A stretch of DNA of 64,000 nucleotides. Origin: Micromonospora echinaurantiaca (GTDB lineage Bacteria; Actinomycetota; Actinomycetes; Mycobacteriales; Micromonosporaceae). The stretch is from positions 248,001 to 312,000 of the forward strand of contig NZ_LT607750.1 of NCBI RefSeq assembly GCF_900090235.1. Direction: 5' to 3'. The translations under genes were made by a program, and so were the position numbers. Each line of letters starts with the position of its first letter. The stretch's first letter is position 1. The notes beneath the pieces were generated by a model, which did not search any database, was not told where the DNA came from, and saw only the letters and a program-made list of their open reading frames with translations. Positions 32,770-41,149 of the stretch are shown one piece after another.

Positions 32770-33768
32770 TCAGCGATCCGTCCGGGTTCGTCGGGCCATC
32801 GCGGCGACCGTGCCCACCGCCGTGCCGGCGGCCGCCAGACCGAAGGCCGCCGTCATCCGCACCAACTGCCGCCGCCGGCCGTGCCAGCCTCCGTCGCGCT
32901 GGGCCGCGGCGTCCGGATCGAAGACGTTTCCGGCGGTGTCCAGCCGGGGCGCCGGCCCGAACTGGGTGCGGTGGGCGTACCAGCCGAGCGTCCGCTCGAC
33001 CAGCGCCGGGGCGAGCCGCCACTGCAGGCCGATCAGCCGGGCGGCGCCGCCGGCGTACGCCTCCCGGCGCGGACGGCGCAGCATCCGGACGATCGTCTGG
33101 GCGACCACCTCCGGCGGGTAGACCGGCGGCGGTGGCACCAGTTCCCGCCCGCTGTGGTTGGCCGCGTGCCGGTAGAACGGGGTGTCGATGGTCGCCGGGA
33201 GCACGGTGCAGATCGAGATGTTGTCCCGGCCGGTGACCCGCAGTTCCTGGCGGACCGTGTCGGCCAGCCCGCGGATGCCGTGTTTGGTGGCGTTGTACGC
33301 CGACTGGTACGGCATCGCCACCTCGGCCAGCACCGAGGCGTTGTTGACCAGCACCCCGCCGCCGGCCGCCGTCAGGTGGGGCAGCGCGGCCCGGGTGCCG
33401 TACACGGCGCCGAGCAGGTTCACCTCCAGCACCCGGCGGAACTCCTGCACCGGGATCTCGTCGAACAGGCCCACCACGCTGACTGCGGCGTTGTTGACCC
33501 AGCCGTCGATCCGGCCGAACTCCTCCACCGCCCGGGCGGCCAACCGCTCCATCGCGGCCGGGTCGGTGACGTCGGTCGGCACGACCAGCGCCCGGCCACC
33601 CAGGTCTCGACAGTTGCGGGCCACCTCGCGCAGGGCGGTCTCGCTGCGGGCGGCCAGCACCACGGCGGTGCCTCGGCGGGCGAGGGCGTACGCGGTGGCG
33701 GTCCCGATCCCGCTGGAGGCTCCGGTGATCACCACGGTGGCGTCGGTGAGGCTGCGGGTGAGCGGCAT
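32770..33768 (-). CDS. short-chain dehydrogenase/reductase, membrane-associated type
   Basis: A 332-residue SDR oxidoreductase. The cofactor motif is T-G-A-S-S-G-I-G at about 15-22, N-N-A at about 92-94, and the catalytic set is S then Y-x-x-x-K (Y-N-A-T-K-H). The C-terminal extension of about 80 residues ends with a hydrophobic helix (about 310-325) and a basic tail, so it may be membrane-attached. ATG 33768 is the likely start, with an alternative ATG 33 bases upstream; neither has a clear Shine-Dalgarno. Substrate unknown. Confidence 0.85.
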   Translation of the reverse strand: MPLTRSLTDATVVITGASSGIGTATAYALARRGTAVVLAARSETALREVARNCRDLGGRALVVPTDVTDPAAMERLAARAVEEFGRIDGWVNNAAVSVVGLFDEIPVQEFRRVLEVNLLGAVYGTRAALPHLTAAGGGVLVNNASVLAEVAMPYQSAYNATKHGIRGLADTVRQELRVTGRDNISICTVLPATIDTPFYRHAANHSGRELVPPPPVYPPEVVAQTIVRMLRRPRREAYAGGAARLIGLQWRLAPALVERTLGWYAHRTQFGPAPRLDTAGNVFDPDAAAQRDGGWHGRRRQLVRMTAAFGLAAAGTAVGTVAAMARRTRTDR

Positions 33769-34167
33769 TCCTGGCCGGTACCCCGGCTGGCCGGGGGTCA
33801 TGCGGGCGACACCGGTCGGATCCTCGATGCAGGTCGGGCCGCCGGCCGCCGTACGCCCCGTGGCGCTCGCGGGTTGCCGAACCGGGCCTCGCCGGCACGC
33901 CGGTCGGGGCCTCGCCGGCACGCCGGCCGGGTTGCCCGCCGACCCGCGCGACGGCGGCTGGCCGGGCGGGCGCGAGGGCGTGCCGCCGGGCCGCAGGGGT
34001 GCCGGTGCGGGTGACGGGTGGCCCGCTGAGGCCGGGACAACACTTGCCGCCGCGCAACTACCCGCCGGCCTCTTCCCGATCTGCCAGGTTTCGGCTCCCG
34101 AGCGCTGGGTTAATGGGACCCTCTGACCGGAGGACCACCGCTGGAGAAGATCGCATGGAGGTGACCC
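33769..34167. other. 399-bp intergenic region
   Basis: Divergent promoter region of the SDR and glycosyltransferase genes. It holds a 23-bp tandem duplication (33884-33906 and 33907-33929, unit gggcctcgccggcacgccggtc plus one base) and GC-rich sequence. Bases 34060-34130 are less GC-rich (gctgggttaatggg) and probably hold the rightward promoter. No gene seen. Confidence 0.6.
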
Positions 34168-35370
34168 ATGCGCGTCGGCCTCGTCTGCGCGCACGCCGGC
34201 CCGTCCAGCCACCCCGACGGCCCGGCCGTCGGCACCCACCAGCACATCGCTCGGGTCGCCGCGGAACTGGCCGCACGAGGTCATGACGTCCGGGTGTACG
34301 AACGCCGGGACGACGCCGGGCTGCCGGAGACCGCCGACGTGCACGGCTACCGGGTGGAGCGGGTCCCGGTCGGGCCGGCCGCCGTGCTGCCCACCGCCGA
34401 ACTGGTCCCGTACGTGGCCGAGTTCGGCCGCTGGCTGGCCGACCGCTGGTCGGGCGAGTGGACCCCGGACGTGGTGCACGGGCACTACTGGATCGGCGGG
34501 CTGGCCGCCGCGCACGCGGTACGCGAAACGGACATCCCGGTGGTGCAGACCTTCCACTCGCTCGGCGTGGAGCAGCTACGCCACCTCGGCCAGCAGTACG
34601 GCGGTCCCGGCGAGCGGATCCCGCTGGAGCGCGCGCTGACCCGGGCGGTGGACATCGCGGTCGCCCAGTGCAACGACGAGGTCGACGAGCTGACCCGGAT
34701 GGGCCTGCAACGCACAGCGGTGGCGATGGTGCCGGCGGGGGTCGACACCGAGCAGTTCCACCCCGACGGGGAGGCCGCTCCGCGTGACCAGCGGGCCCGG
34801 ATCCTCTCCGTCGGCGGCCTCTCGCCCGGTCACGGCCAGGACGACCTGATCCGCGCCATGCGGCTGGTCGGCGACGCCGAACTGGTGATCGCCGGCGGAC
34901 CGCCGGCAGAGCAGCTGGCCAACCACGCCGAGGCCCGCCGGCTGCGCGAGCTGGCCGAACAGAACGGGGTGGCCGAGCAGGTGAAGCTGGTCGGCGCGGT
35001 GCCGCACGACCAGATGGCCACCTGGTACCGCTCGGCCGACGTGGTGGCCTGCACCCCGCACTACTCCTCCGCGGGCCGGGTGTCGCTGGAGGCGATGGCC
35101 TGCGGCGTGCCGGTGGTCGGGTACGCGATGGGCGGCATCGCCGACGCGGTGGTCGACGAGGTCACCGGCCGGCTGGTCCCGCCCGGCGACGTGCGGACGC
35201 TGGGCGTGACGCTGCGCCGGCTGCTCGCCGACAACGCCGGCCGGTTCGCGTACGGGCACGCCGCGGTGGACCGGGTGCGGTGCAGCTACACCTGGGAGCG
35301 GACGGCCGGCGCCTTGGAGCGGCTCTACGAGCGGGTGGTCCGCCGCCGCAAGCCGGTCGAAGCGGCCTGA
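34168..35370 (+). CDS. GT4-family glycosyltransferase
   Basis: A GT-B glycosyltransferase of 400 residues. The N-terminal domain begins M-R-V-G-L-V-C-A-H-A-G-P-S-S-H with G-T-H-Q-H-I, then D-V-V-H-G-H-Y-W. The C-terminal nucleotide-sugar domain has V-G-G-L-S-P-G-H-G-Q-D-D-L-I and the E-x7-E motif region S-L-E-A-M-A-C-G-V-P-V-V. This is the pattern of MshA/PimB-like enzymes. GGAGGTGACCC before the ATG gives a strong start. Acceptor unknown; no other cell-wall gene is next to it. Confidence 0.9.
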   Translation: MRVGLVCAHAGPSSHPDGPAVGTHQHIARVAAELAARGHDVRVYERRDDAGLPETADVHGYRVERVPVGPAAVLPTAELVPYVAEFGRWLADRWSGEWTPDVVHGHYWIGGLAAAHAVRETDIPVVQTFHSLGVEQLRHLGQQYGGPGERIPLERALTRAVDIAVAQCNDEVDELTRMGLQRTAVAMVPAGVDTEQFHPDGEAAPRDQRARILSVGGLSPGHGQDDLIRAMRLVGDAELVIAGGPPAEQLANHAEARRLRELAEQNGVAEQVKLVGAVPHDQMATWYRSADVVACTPHYSSAGRVSLEAMACGVPVVGYAMGGIADAVVDEVTGRLVPPGDVRTLGVTLRRLLADNAGRFAYGHAAVDRVRCSYTWERTAGALERLYERVVRRRKPVEAA

Positions 35371-35413
35371 CCCGTCCAGGCGCGGCGGTTCCTAGCCCCG
35401 GTGGCGCTGCGGC

Positions 35414-36301
35414 TCAGCCGGCCCGGGTGGCGCCGACCAGGGTCCGCTTCCGCTCCCCGGCGACCGCGTGGTGGTGCTGCGGCTCGGCGTACCGGGTCAG
35501 CCCGATCACCGCGGCCAGGGTGACCAGGAAACCGACAGCGGCCAGCCACTCCCGGCCGGGCCAGATCTTGTCGTTGAGCAGCAGCAGGCCGATGATCGCC
35601 GCGGGCACTGCCCCGGCCGCGTCCATCGCCGCCACCGCCGCCGTGGTGGAGCCGCGCTGCATGGCCAGGCCGAGCAGCAGCTGGCCGACCACGGAGTGCG
35701 CGATCAGCAGGTAGAGCAGCGGGTTACCGAGGAACGCCTCGGCGGTCGGCGCGGACGCCAGCGGCCGGGCCGCGACCGCGGCGGCGGAGAACGCGAGCCC
35801 GGCGAGCGAGCCGAGCGCCACCGAACCGGGCGCGCCGTGCAGCCGCACCGCGAAGAAGCCGAGCACCGCGATCCCGAGGAGCGCCACCAGCAGGGCCACC
35901 GTGCCGGCCGTGCCGAGCTGCCGGGACGGCGCCGGCCGGGCGGCCAGCACCAGCGCCGTGATCCCGCCGAAGAGCAGCACCAGCAGCACCACCTCGGCTG
36001 CCGGTAGTCGCCACTTCAGCAGCAGCACGCCGAGCAGCGCGGTCACCCCGAGCCCGGCCGCCACGCTGGCCTGGACCAGGAACAGCGGCAGGTCCCGCCG
36101 GGCCAGGAAGGCGAGCACGAACCCGACCACCTGGCAGAGCAGCCCGACCAGGTAGGTGCGGTGGCCGGCCAGCCGCAGCAGCAGGCCGGGATCGAAGGTG
36201 TGGTGCACCGTGGTGCGGGCGGCGGCGACCGACTGGAGCAGGTTGGCGATGCCGTAGGCGACGATCATCGACGCGAGGAAGCACCAGCCGGAGGTGGACA
36301 C
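35414..36301 (-). CDS. DMT-superfamily (EamA-like) transporter
   Basis: A 295-residue protein with 9-10 predicted membrane helices and internal duplication, the pattern of the drug/metabolite transporter superfamily. A Q-S-V-A-A-A-R-T region at the start and the Lys/Arg/Trp segment N-D-K-I-W-P-G-R-E-W before the last helix are typical. Start GTG 36301 has a -10 box TATCCT 6 bases upstream and no Shine-Dalgarno. It is convergent with the glycosyltransferase, and hisN ends 26 bp upstream. Substrate unknown. Confidence 0.82.
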   Translation of the reverse strand: MSTSGWCFLASMIVAYGIANLLQSVAAARTTVHHTFDPGLLLRLAGHRTYLVGLLCQVVGFVLAFLARRDLPLFLVQASVAAGLGVTALLGVLLLKWRLPAAEVVLLVLLFGGITALVLAARPAPSRQLGTAGTVALLVALLGIAVLGFFAVRLHGAPGSVALGSLAGLAFSAAAVAARPLASAPTAEAFLGNPLLYLLIAHSVVGQLLLGLAMQRGSTTAAVAAMDAAGAVPAAIIGLLLLNDKIWPGREWLAAVGFLVTLAAVIGLTRYAEPQHHHAVAGERKRTLVGATRAG

Positions 36302-36307
36302 CTGGCG

Positions 36308-36313
36308 AGGATA
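36308..36313 (-). promoter_or_regulatory. -10 box of the DMT transporter gene (leaderless)
   Basis: TATCCT on the minus strand ends 6 bases before the GTG. It means that the transporter has its own promoter and does not depend on read-through from hisN. Confidence 0.5.
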
Positions 36314-36327
36314 GAGGCTGGCCGGGG

Positions 36328-37146
36328 TCAGCGCGCGGTGGGCCGACCCAGCCGGGCGAGGATGTCGGCGTGCAGCGCGCCGTTGCTGGCCACCGCGCTC
36401 TGGTCGGCGTCGGTGCCGACCGTGGGGGACGGCGTGCCGTGCAGGTCGGTGACGGTGCCGCCGGCCTCGGTGACGATCGGCACCAGCGCGGCGACGTCCC
36501 ACAGCGACAGCTCCGGCTCCACCATCACGTCCAGCGCGCCCTCGGCGAGCAGCATGTACCCGTAGAAGTCGCCGTACGCCCGGCTGCGCCAGCTGTCCCG
36601 CATGATCCCGAGCATCCCGTCCAGCCGCCCGTTGGCCGTCCAGCCGTCCAGGGACGAGTAGCAGAAGCTCGCGTCGGCGAGCGCGGTCACCCCGGAGACC
36701 CGGATCGGGACACCGCCGGCGGCGTCCGGTCCGGCGTACGCGCCCGCCCCGCGCGCGGCCCACCAGCGGCGGCCCAGCGCCGGGGCGGAGACCAGCCCGA
36801 CCACCGGCCGGCCCCCCTCCAGCAGGGCGATCAGGGTGGCCCAGATCGGCACCCCGCGGATGTAGTTCTTGGTGCCGTCGATCGGGTCGACCACCCACTG
36901 CCGGTCGTCCGGGCCGGTGGCCGGCGCCGCGCCGTACTCCTCGCCGAGCAGCCCGTCGGTTGGGCGGTGCTCGGCGAGCAGCGTCCGGATCGCCCGCTCC
37001 GTGGCGGTGTCCGCGTCGGAGACCGGGGTCAGGTCGGGCTTCGCCTCGACCCGCAGGTCGAGCGCGCGGAACCGGGCCGTCGACACCGCGTCGGCGGCGT
37101 CCGCGAGCAGGTGGGCGAGGGCGAGGTCGTCGGCGTACCCGGTCAT
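36328..37146 (-). CDS. hisN: histidinol-phosphatase, inositol-monophosphatase type
   Basis: A 272-residue Mg-dependent phosphatase of the IMPase family. Metal ligands are E69/E70 in G-E-E-Y-G, D87 and D90 in W-V-V-D-P-I-D-G-T-K-N, and the late W-D-V-A-A motif. The sequence following D-G-T-K-N (Y-I-R-G-V-P-I-W-A-T-L-I-A-L) is the signature of actinobacterial histidinol-phosphatase HisN rather than true IMPase. It follows rsgA by 24 bp but has its own -10 box TAGGTT just upstream of the start. Confidence 0.88.
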   Translation of the reverse strand: MTGYADDLALAHLLADAADAVSTARFRALDLRVEAKPDLTPVSDADTATERAIRTLLAEHRPTDGLLGEEYGAAPATGPDDRQWVVDPIDGTKNYIRGVPIWATLIALLEGGRPVVGLVSAPALGRRWWAARGAGAYAGPDAAGGVPIRVSGVTALADASFCYSSLDGWTANGRLDGMLGIMRDSWRSRAYGDFYGYMLLAEGALDVMVEPELSLWDVAALVPIVTEAGGTVTDLHGTPSPTVGTDADQSAVASNGALHADILARLGRPTAR

Positions 37147-37152
37147 GTGGGC

Positions 37153-37158
37153 AACCTA
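37153..37158 (-). promoter_or_regulatory. -10 box of hisN (leaderless)
   Basis: TAGGTT on the minus strand ends 6 bases before the start codon. Confidence 0.5.
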
Positions 37159-37170
37159 GCCGATCCGGCG

Positions 37171-38259
37171 TCAGCCCCCGGCCGACGGCTCGCCGCGCGG
37201 CTCGTGCTCGCCGCGCGGGTCGCCCTCACCGGCCCGCGAGGCCAGCAGCCGGCGGTACGACGCCAGCCGGCGCGGGTCGGCCTTGCCGGCGGCCACCCAG
37301 GCGTCGAGGCCGCAGTCCGGCGCCTCGGCGGTGTGCGGGCAGTTGGCCGGGCAGTCGACGGTGCCCTCCACCAGGTCGGGGAAGCCGTGCAGCAGGCTGT
37401 CGGCGGAGACGTGCGCCAGCCCGAAGCTGCGCACCCCGGGAGTGTCGATGATCCAGCCCGGATCGCCGTCGGCGTCGCCGCCCGGCGCCGGTGGCAGCCG
37501 CAGCGCCACCGCGCTGGTCGAGGTATGCCGCCCCCGGCCGATCGCGCTGACCTCGCCGACCGCCCGGGCGGCCTCCGGCACCAGCCGGTTGACCAGCGTC
37601 GACTTGCCCACCCCGGAGTGCCCGACCATGACCGAGACCCGCCCGGCGAGCAGGCTGCGCAGGGCGTCCAGCTCGGCGTCCGGCTGGATCAGCACGTACG
37701 GCAGCTCCAGCTCGGTGTAGTAGCCGAGCACCGCCTCCGGGCCGGCCAGGTCGGCCTTGGTCAGGCAGAGCAGCGGCTCGATGTCGGCGTCGTACGCGGC
37801 CACCAGGCAACGGTCGATGAACCCGGTGCGCGGTGGCGGGTCGGCCAGCGCGCTGACGATCACCAACTGGTCGGCGTTGGCCACCACCACCCGCTCCAGC
37901 CGCCCCTCGGCGGTGGTCGCGTCGTCCTCGGCGGTGCGGCGCAGCACCGAGCGCCGCTCGGCGATCCGGACGATCCGGGCCAGCGCGCCGGCCGCCCCGG
38001 AGGTGTCCCCGACCAGGCCGACCCGGTCGCCGACCACCACCGACTTGCGGCCCAGCTCGCGGGCCCGCATCGCGGTGACCGTCGGCGCGTCCGGCCCGGC
38101 GTCGGGCAGCACGCAGGTGTAGCGGCCCCGGTCGACGGCGATGACGAAGCCGTCCACCGCGTCGGCGTGCCGGGGTCGGGTGCGGGTACGCGGGCGCGAG
38201 GACTTCCCGGGCCGGACCCGTACGTCGTCCTCGTCGTACTCCCGCCGCCTGGTCGCCAG
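37171..38259 (-). CDS. rsgA: ribosome small subunit GTPase RsgA (apparent CTG start)
   Basis: Circularly permuted GTPase of 30S maturation. The order is an OB-fold (about residues 35-95), then G4 (C-L-T-K-A-D-L), G1 (G-H-S-G-V-G-K-S-T), G3 (D-T-P-G-V-R), and a C-terminal zinc finger (D-C-P-A-N-C-P-H ... D-C-G). The first ATG/GTG/TTG in frame is GTG 38157, but the conserved actinobacterial N-terminus (E-Y-D-E-D-D-V-R-V-R-P, R-P-R-T-R-T-R-P-R-H-A-D-A) lies upstream of it. Between it and an in-frame stop only CTG 38259 can start, 7 bases after AGAGGGG. This gives 362 residues. It lies in an aroA-rsgA-hisN cluster, 18 bp after aroA. Confidence 0.88.
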   Translation of the reverse strand: MATRRREYDEDDVRVRPGKSSRPRTRTRPRHADAVDGFVIAVDRGRYTCVLPDAGPDAPTVTAMRARELGRKSVVVGDRVGLVGDTSGAAGALARIVRIAERRSVLRRTAEDDATTAEGRLERVVVANADQLVIVSALADPPPRTGFIDRCLVAAYDADIEPLLCLTKADLAGPEAVLGYYTELELPYVLIQPDAELDALRSLLAGRVSVMVGHSGVGKSTLVNRLVPEAARAVGEVSAIGRGRHTSTSAVALRLPPAPGGDADGDPGWIIDTPGVRSFGLAHVSADSLLHGFPDLVEGTVDCPANCPHTAEAPDCGLDAWVAAGKADPRRLASYRRLLASRAGEGDPRGEHEPRGEPSAGG

Positions 38260-38277
38260 GACCCGTCCCCTCTACCG

Positions 38278-39579
38278 TCAGCTCTTGCCGGTCACCATTG
38301 CTGACCATAGTGCCGGGAACTCGGGCATGGTCTTCGAGGTACACGCCACGTCGTCGAGTTCGATGCCGGGCACGGCGAGCCCGGCCACCGCGGCGGCGTG
38401 CGCCATCCGGTGGTCGGCGTAGGTGCGGAACACCCCGCCGCGCAGCGGGCGGGGGCGGATCTCCAGCCCGTCGTGGGACTCGGTGAGGTCGGCGCCGAGC
38501 GCGCTGAACTCCCGCGCCAGCGCGGCGATCCGGTCGGTCTCGTGGCCCCGGATGTGCGCCACCCCGGTGAACCGGGACGGCGAGTCGGCCAGCATGGCCA
38601 GCGCGGCCAGCGCCGGGGTCAGCTCGCTGACGTCGGAGAGGTCGGCGTCCAGGCCGTGCACGACTCCGGTGCCCCGCACGGTCAGCCCGGCGGTGGAGAG
38701 GGTCACCTCGCCCCCCATCAGCTGGAGCAGCTCGCGCAGCCGCTCCACCGGCTGGGCGCTGCTGCGCGGCCAGCCCTGCAACGTCACCTCACCGCCGGTG
38801 ACCAGGGCGGCGGCGAAGAACGGCACCGCGCCGGAGAGGTCGGGCTCGATCGTCCAGCCGCGCCCGGTGAGCGGGCCCGGCTCGACCGTCCAGACGTCGG
38901 GGGTGGTGTCGTCCACCGCCGCGCCGGCGGCGCGCAGCATCTGCACGGTCATCCGCAGGTGCGGCGCGGAGGGGACCGGCGGGCCGACGTGCCGGACCAC
39001 CACCCCCCGGTCGAAGCGCGGGGCGGCCAGCAGCAGCCCGGAGACCAGCTGGCTGGAGGCGGAGGCGTCGATGACCACCTCACCCCCGGCGACCCGCCCG
39101 GAGCCGAGCACGGTCAGCGGCAGGCTGCCGGTGGGCGGGGTGTCGATCCGTACGCCGAGCGAGCGCAGCGCGCCGATCAGCGGCCCGAGCGGGCGGATCC
39201 GGGCCTGCGGGTCGCCGTCGAAGGTGATCCGTCCGTCGGCCAGCCCGGCGACCGGCGGGACGAAGCGCATCACCGTGCCGGCCAGACCGACGTCGACGTG
39301 GGCCGGGCCGACCAGCCGGTGCGGCCGGACCAACCAGCGGTCGTCGTCGCTGATCGACATGTGCGCGCCCATCGCCCGCAGGCCGGCGGCCATCAGCTCG
39401 GTGTCCCGGGCGCGCAGCGGCCCGGCCAGCGTCGACGGCCCGCTGGCCAGCGCGCTGAGCACCAGGGCACGGGCGGTCATCGACTTGGAGCCGGGCAGGC
39501 GCACGCTGGCCGCGACCGGATCGGAGGCGGTCGGTGCGGTCCACGGCTGCGGCGGCCGGGTCGCGGTCAGGTTCCCCAC
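38278..39579 (-). CDS. aroA: 3-phosphoshikimate 1-carboxyvinyltransferase (EPSP synthase)
   Basis: A 433-residue EPSP synthase of the shikimate pathway. The N-terminal signature reads L-P-G-S-K-S-M-T-A-R-A-L-V-L, with the catalytic K and R kept but the usual N before R replaced by A. G-L-A-G-T-V-M-R-F comes next, and the C-terminal R-G-H-E-T-D-R-I and the S-K-T-M-P-E-F-P motif complete the fold. The GTG start at 39579 has a CAGAAT -10-like box 6 bases upstream. It is followed by rsgA and hisN on the same strand. The same aroA-rsgA pairing is, as I recall, found in mycobacteria. Confidence 0.95.
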   Translation of the reverse strand: MGNLTATRPPQPWTAPTASDPVAASVRLPGSKSMTARALVLSALASGPSTLAGPLRARDTELMAAGLRAMGAHMSISDDDRWLVRPHRLVGPAHVDVGLAGTVMRFVPPVAGLADGRITFDGDPQARIRPLGPLIGALRSLGVRIDTPPTGSLPLTVLGSGRVAGGEVVIDASASSQLVSGLLLAAPRFDRGVVVRHVGPPVPSAPHLRMTVQMLRAAGAAVDDTTPDVWTVEPGPLTGRGWTIEPDLSGAVPFFAAALVTGGEVTLQGWPRSSAQPVERLRELLQLMGGEVTLSTAGLTVRGTGVVHGLDADLSDVSELTPALAALAMLADSPSRFTGVAHIRGHETDRIAALAREFSALGADLTESHDGLEIRPRPLRGGVFRTYADHRMAHAAAVAGLAVPGIELDDVACTSKTMPEFPALWSAMVTGKS

Positions 39580-39585
39580 GGTTAC

Positions 39586-39591
39586 ATTCTG
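39586..39591 (-). promoter_or_regulatory. -10 box of aroA (leaderless)
   Basis: CAGAAT on the minus strand ends 6 bases before the GTG start. Confidence 0.4.
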
Positions 39592-39640
39592 CCGTGTCGG
39601 CCGGCCGGTGGCGCCGGCCGATCCGTGAGCTCCCGGTTGG

Positions 39641-39680
39641 CGGGACAGCCGAGCGGCCGGCGGGACAGCCGAGCGGCGGC
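39641..39680. repeat. tandem duplication, 20 bp x 2
   Basis: cgggacagccgagcgg starts both units at 39641 and 39661. It lies between the aroA and SRAP promoters and ends 9 bases before the SRAP -10 box. Confidence 0.7.
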
Positions 39681-39688
39681 CGGCGGGA

Positions 39689-39694
39689 TAGCGT
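39689..39694 (+). promoter_or_regulatory. -10 box of the SRAP gene (leaderless)
   Basis: TAGCGT ends 7 bases before the ATG. Confidence 0.5.
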
Positions 39695-39701
39695 GTGCGA
39701 C

Positions 39702-40412
39702 ATGTGCGGGAGGTACGCGACGACCCGGAGCGCGGGCGACCTGAGCGCGCTGTTCGAGTCGTACGACGACACCGACGGCCGATTCGCTCCCGACCACAAC
39801 GTGGCGCCGACCGATCCGGTCCCGCTGGTCCGGGTCACCTCCGAAGGGCACCGCGCGCTGTCCGTCGGCCGGTGGGGGTTGGTGCCGGCGTGGTCCCGGT
39901 CGCCGGCCGGCGCGGCCCGCATGATCAACGCACGGTCCGAGACCGTCGCCACCAGCCGGGCGTACGCGGGCGCGTTCGCCCGCCGCCGCTGCCTCGTCCC
40001 GGCCGACGGCTGGTACGAGTGGGTCCGCCTGGCCGGCGGTGGCAAGCAGGCCTACTACATGACCCCGCTGGACGGCTCGGTGCTCGCCTTCGCCGGCATC
40101 TGGTCGGTCTGGGAGGGCTCGGCCGGGCCGTTGCTGACCTGCAGCGTGCTGACCACCGCCGCGCTCGGCGAGCTGGCCGAGGTGCACGACCGGATGCCGC
40201 TGCTGCTGCCGCGCGAGCGGTGGGCGGGGTGGCTGATCTCGGGCGGCGAGCCGGACGCGCTGCTCAGCCCGCCGCCGCTGGACTGGCTCGGCGGGTTGGA
40301 GATCCGCCCGGTGGGCCCGGCGGTCGGCGACGTCCGCAACGACGGCCCGGAGCTGACCGCCCGGGTGCCGGTGGCGCGATCCGCCGAGCCGGAGGAATTG
40401 ACGCTGTTCTGA
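39702..40412 (+). CDS. SRAP-domain abasic-site crosslinking protein (YedK/HMCES)
   Basis: A 236-residue SOS-response-associated peptidase family protein. The catalytic cysteine is C2 in M-C-G-R-Y, exposed after removal of Met. N-V-A-P-T-D, W-G-L-V-P-A-W, M-I-N-A-R-S-E-T, R-R-C-L-V-P-A-D-G-W-Y-E-W and H-D-R-M-P follow in family order. These proteins form a thiazolidine crosslink with abasic sites in single-stranded DNA and so protect replication forks. It is divergent from aroA. No LexA box was found in the 120 bp upstream. Confidence 0.94.
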   Translation: MCGRYATTRSAGDLSALFESYDDTDGRFAPDHNVAPTDPVPLVRVTSEGHRALSVGRWGLVPAWSRSPAGAARMINARSETVATSRAYAGAFARRRCLVPADGWYEWVRLAGGGKQAYYMTPLDGSVLAFAGIWSVWEGSAGPLLTCSVLTTAALGELAEVHDRMPLLLPRERWAGWLISGGEPDALLSPPPLDWLGGLEIRPVGPAVGDVRNDGPELTARVPVARSAEPEELTLF

Positions 40413-40609
40413 CGCCGTCGGCACATTGTCGCCGACTGATTTGCCAGTGTTGCGGGTGAATCGTCGCCCGAAAATTCCGCCAACTTTACGGCAGAGTCTT
40501 GTCCCGGCCTCTGGAAGTGCGATACAACACAGCGCCGGTGGTGGCTGTCGATCCGCACGGGGTGGACGACGGCCATCGATCTTGCCGGTCCCACGGGGGA
40601 GGTGGGTGG

Positions 40610-41002
40610 ATGACACGGGCACGTATGCCCCGCCCGCACGAGGTGGCCGCCGCACGACGAGATCCGCGACTGCTGCGCGCGTTGCGGGAGCGGCGCCAGG
40701 ACGAGGCATGGCGGACCAGAGGGACCTGCCAGAGTGTCGACCCGGAAACGTTCTTTCCGGCGCCGAACGAGCCGGCGGACGCCGCGATCGCGCTCTGCCG
40801 CAGCTGTGACGTGCAGGGCTCCTGCCTGGCCTGGGCGCTGGAGGTGGGTGACTGCCACGGGGTGTGGGGCGGCACCACCCCGCGCGAACGGCGGGCGATG
40901 CTGGTCGCGTGGCGCTCCGAGGTGCAGCCCGATCCGGACGCCGCCGACGAGGCCGGGCCGCCGGTGCGCGACCGCCTGCTCACCCTGGTGCCGCTGAGCT
41001 GA
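40610..41002 (+). CDS. WhiB-family iron-sulfur regulator
   Basis: A 130-residue WhiB protein. Four cluster cysteines are C40, C63, C66 and C72 (C-R-S-C-D-V-Q-G-S-C), and the G-V-W-G-G turn is at 84-88. A basic N-terminal extension of about 38 residues precedes the first cysteine and there is no AT-hook, so it is neither WhiB1 nor WhiB7. The Asp/Ala/Pro-rich C-terminus is short. A GGGGGAGG sequence supports the ATG. The upstream 200 bp are relatively AT-rich (cccgaaaattcc, aactttacggc) and probably hold the promoter. Which WhiB class it belongs to was not resolved. Confidence 0.9.
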   Translation: MTRARMPRPHEVAAARRDPRLLRALRERRQDEAWRTRGTCQSVDPETFFPAPNEPADAAIALCRSCDVQGSCLAWALEVGDCHGVWGGTTPRERRAMLVAWRSEVQPDPDAADEAGPPVRDRLLTLVPLS

Positions 41003-41137
41003 TCGCCGACTGAGTCGACCGCGACCGGCCCGTGGATCACGGGCCGGTCGTTCGTCGTGGGTCGGTCCGGTGTCGGGTCCCCCCGGCCGGGCGGCGGGCG
41101 CGCCGGGACTCCACGGCCGGACCGGCGGCGCGGAGCG

Positions 41138-41143
41138 CAGAAT
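41138..41143 (+). promoter_or_regulatory. -10 box of the hydrolase gene (leaderless)
   Basis: CAGAAT ends 6 bases before the GTG. Confidence 0.35.
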
Positions 41144-41149
41144 GAGCCG

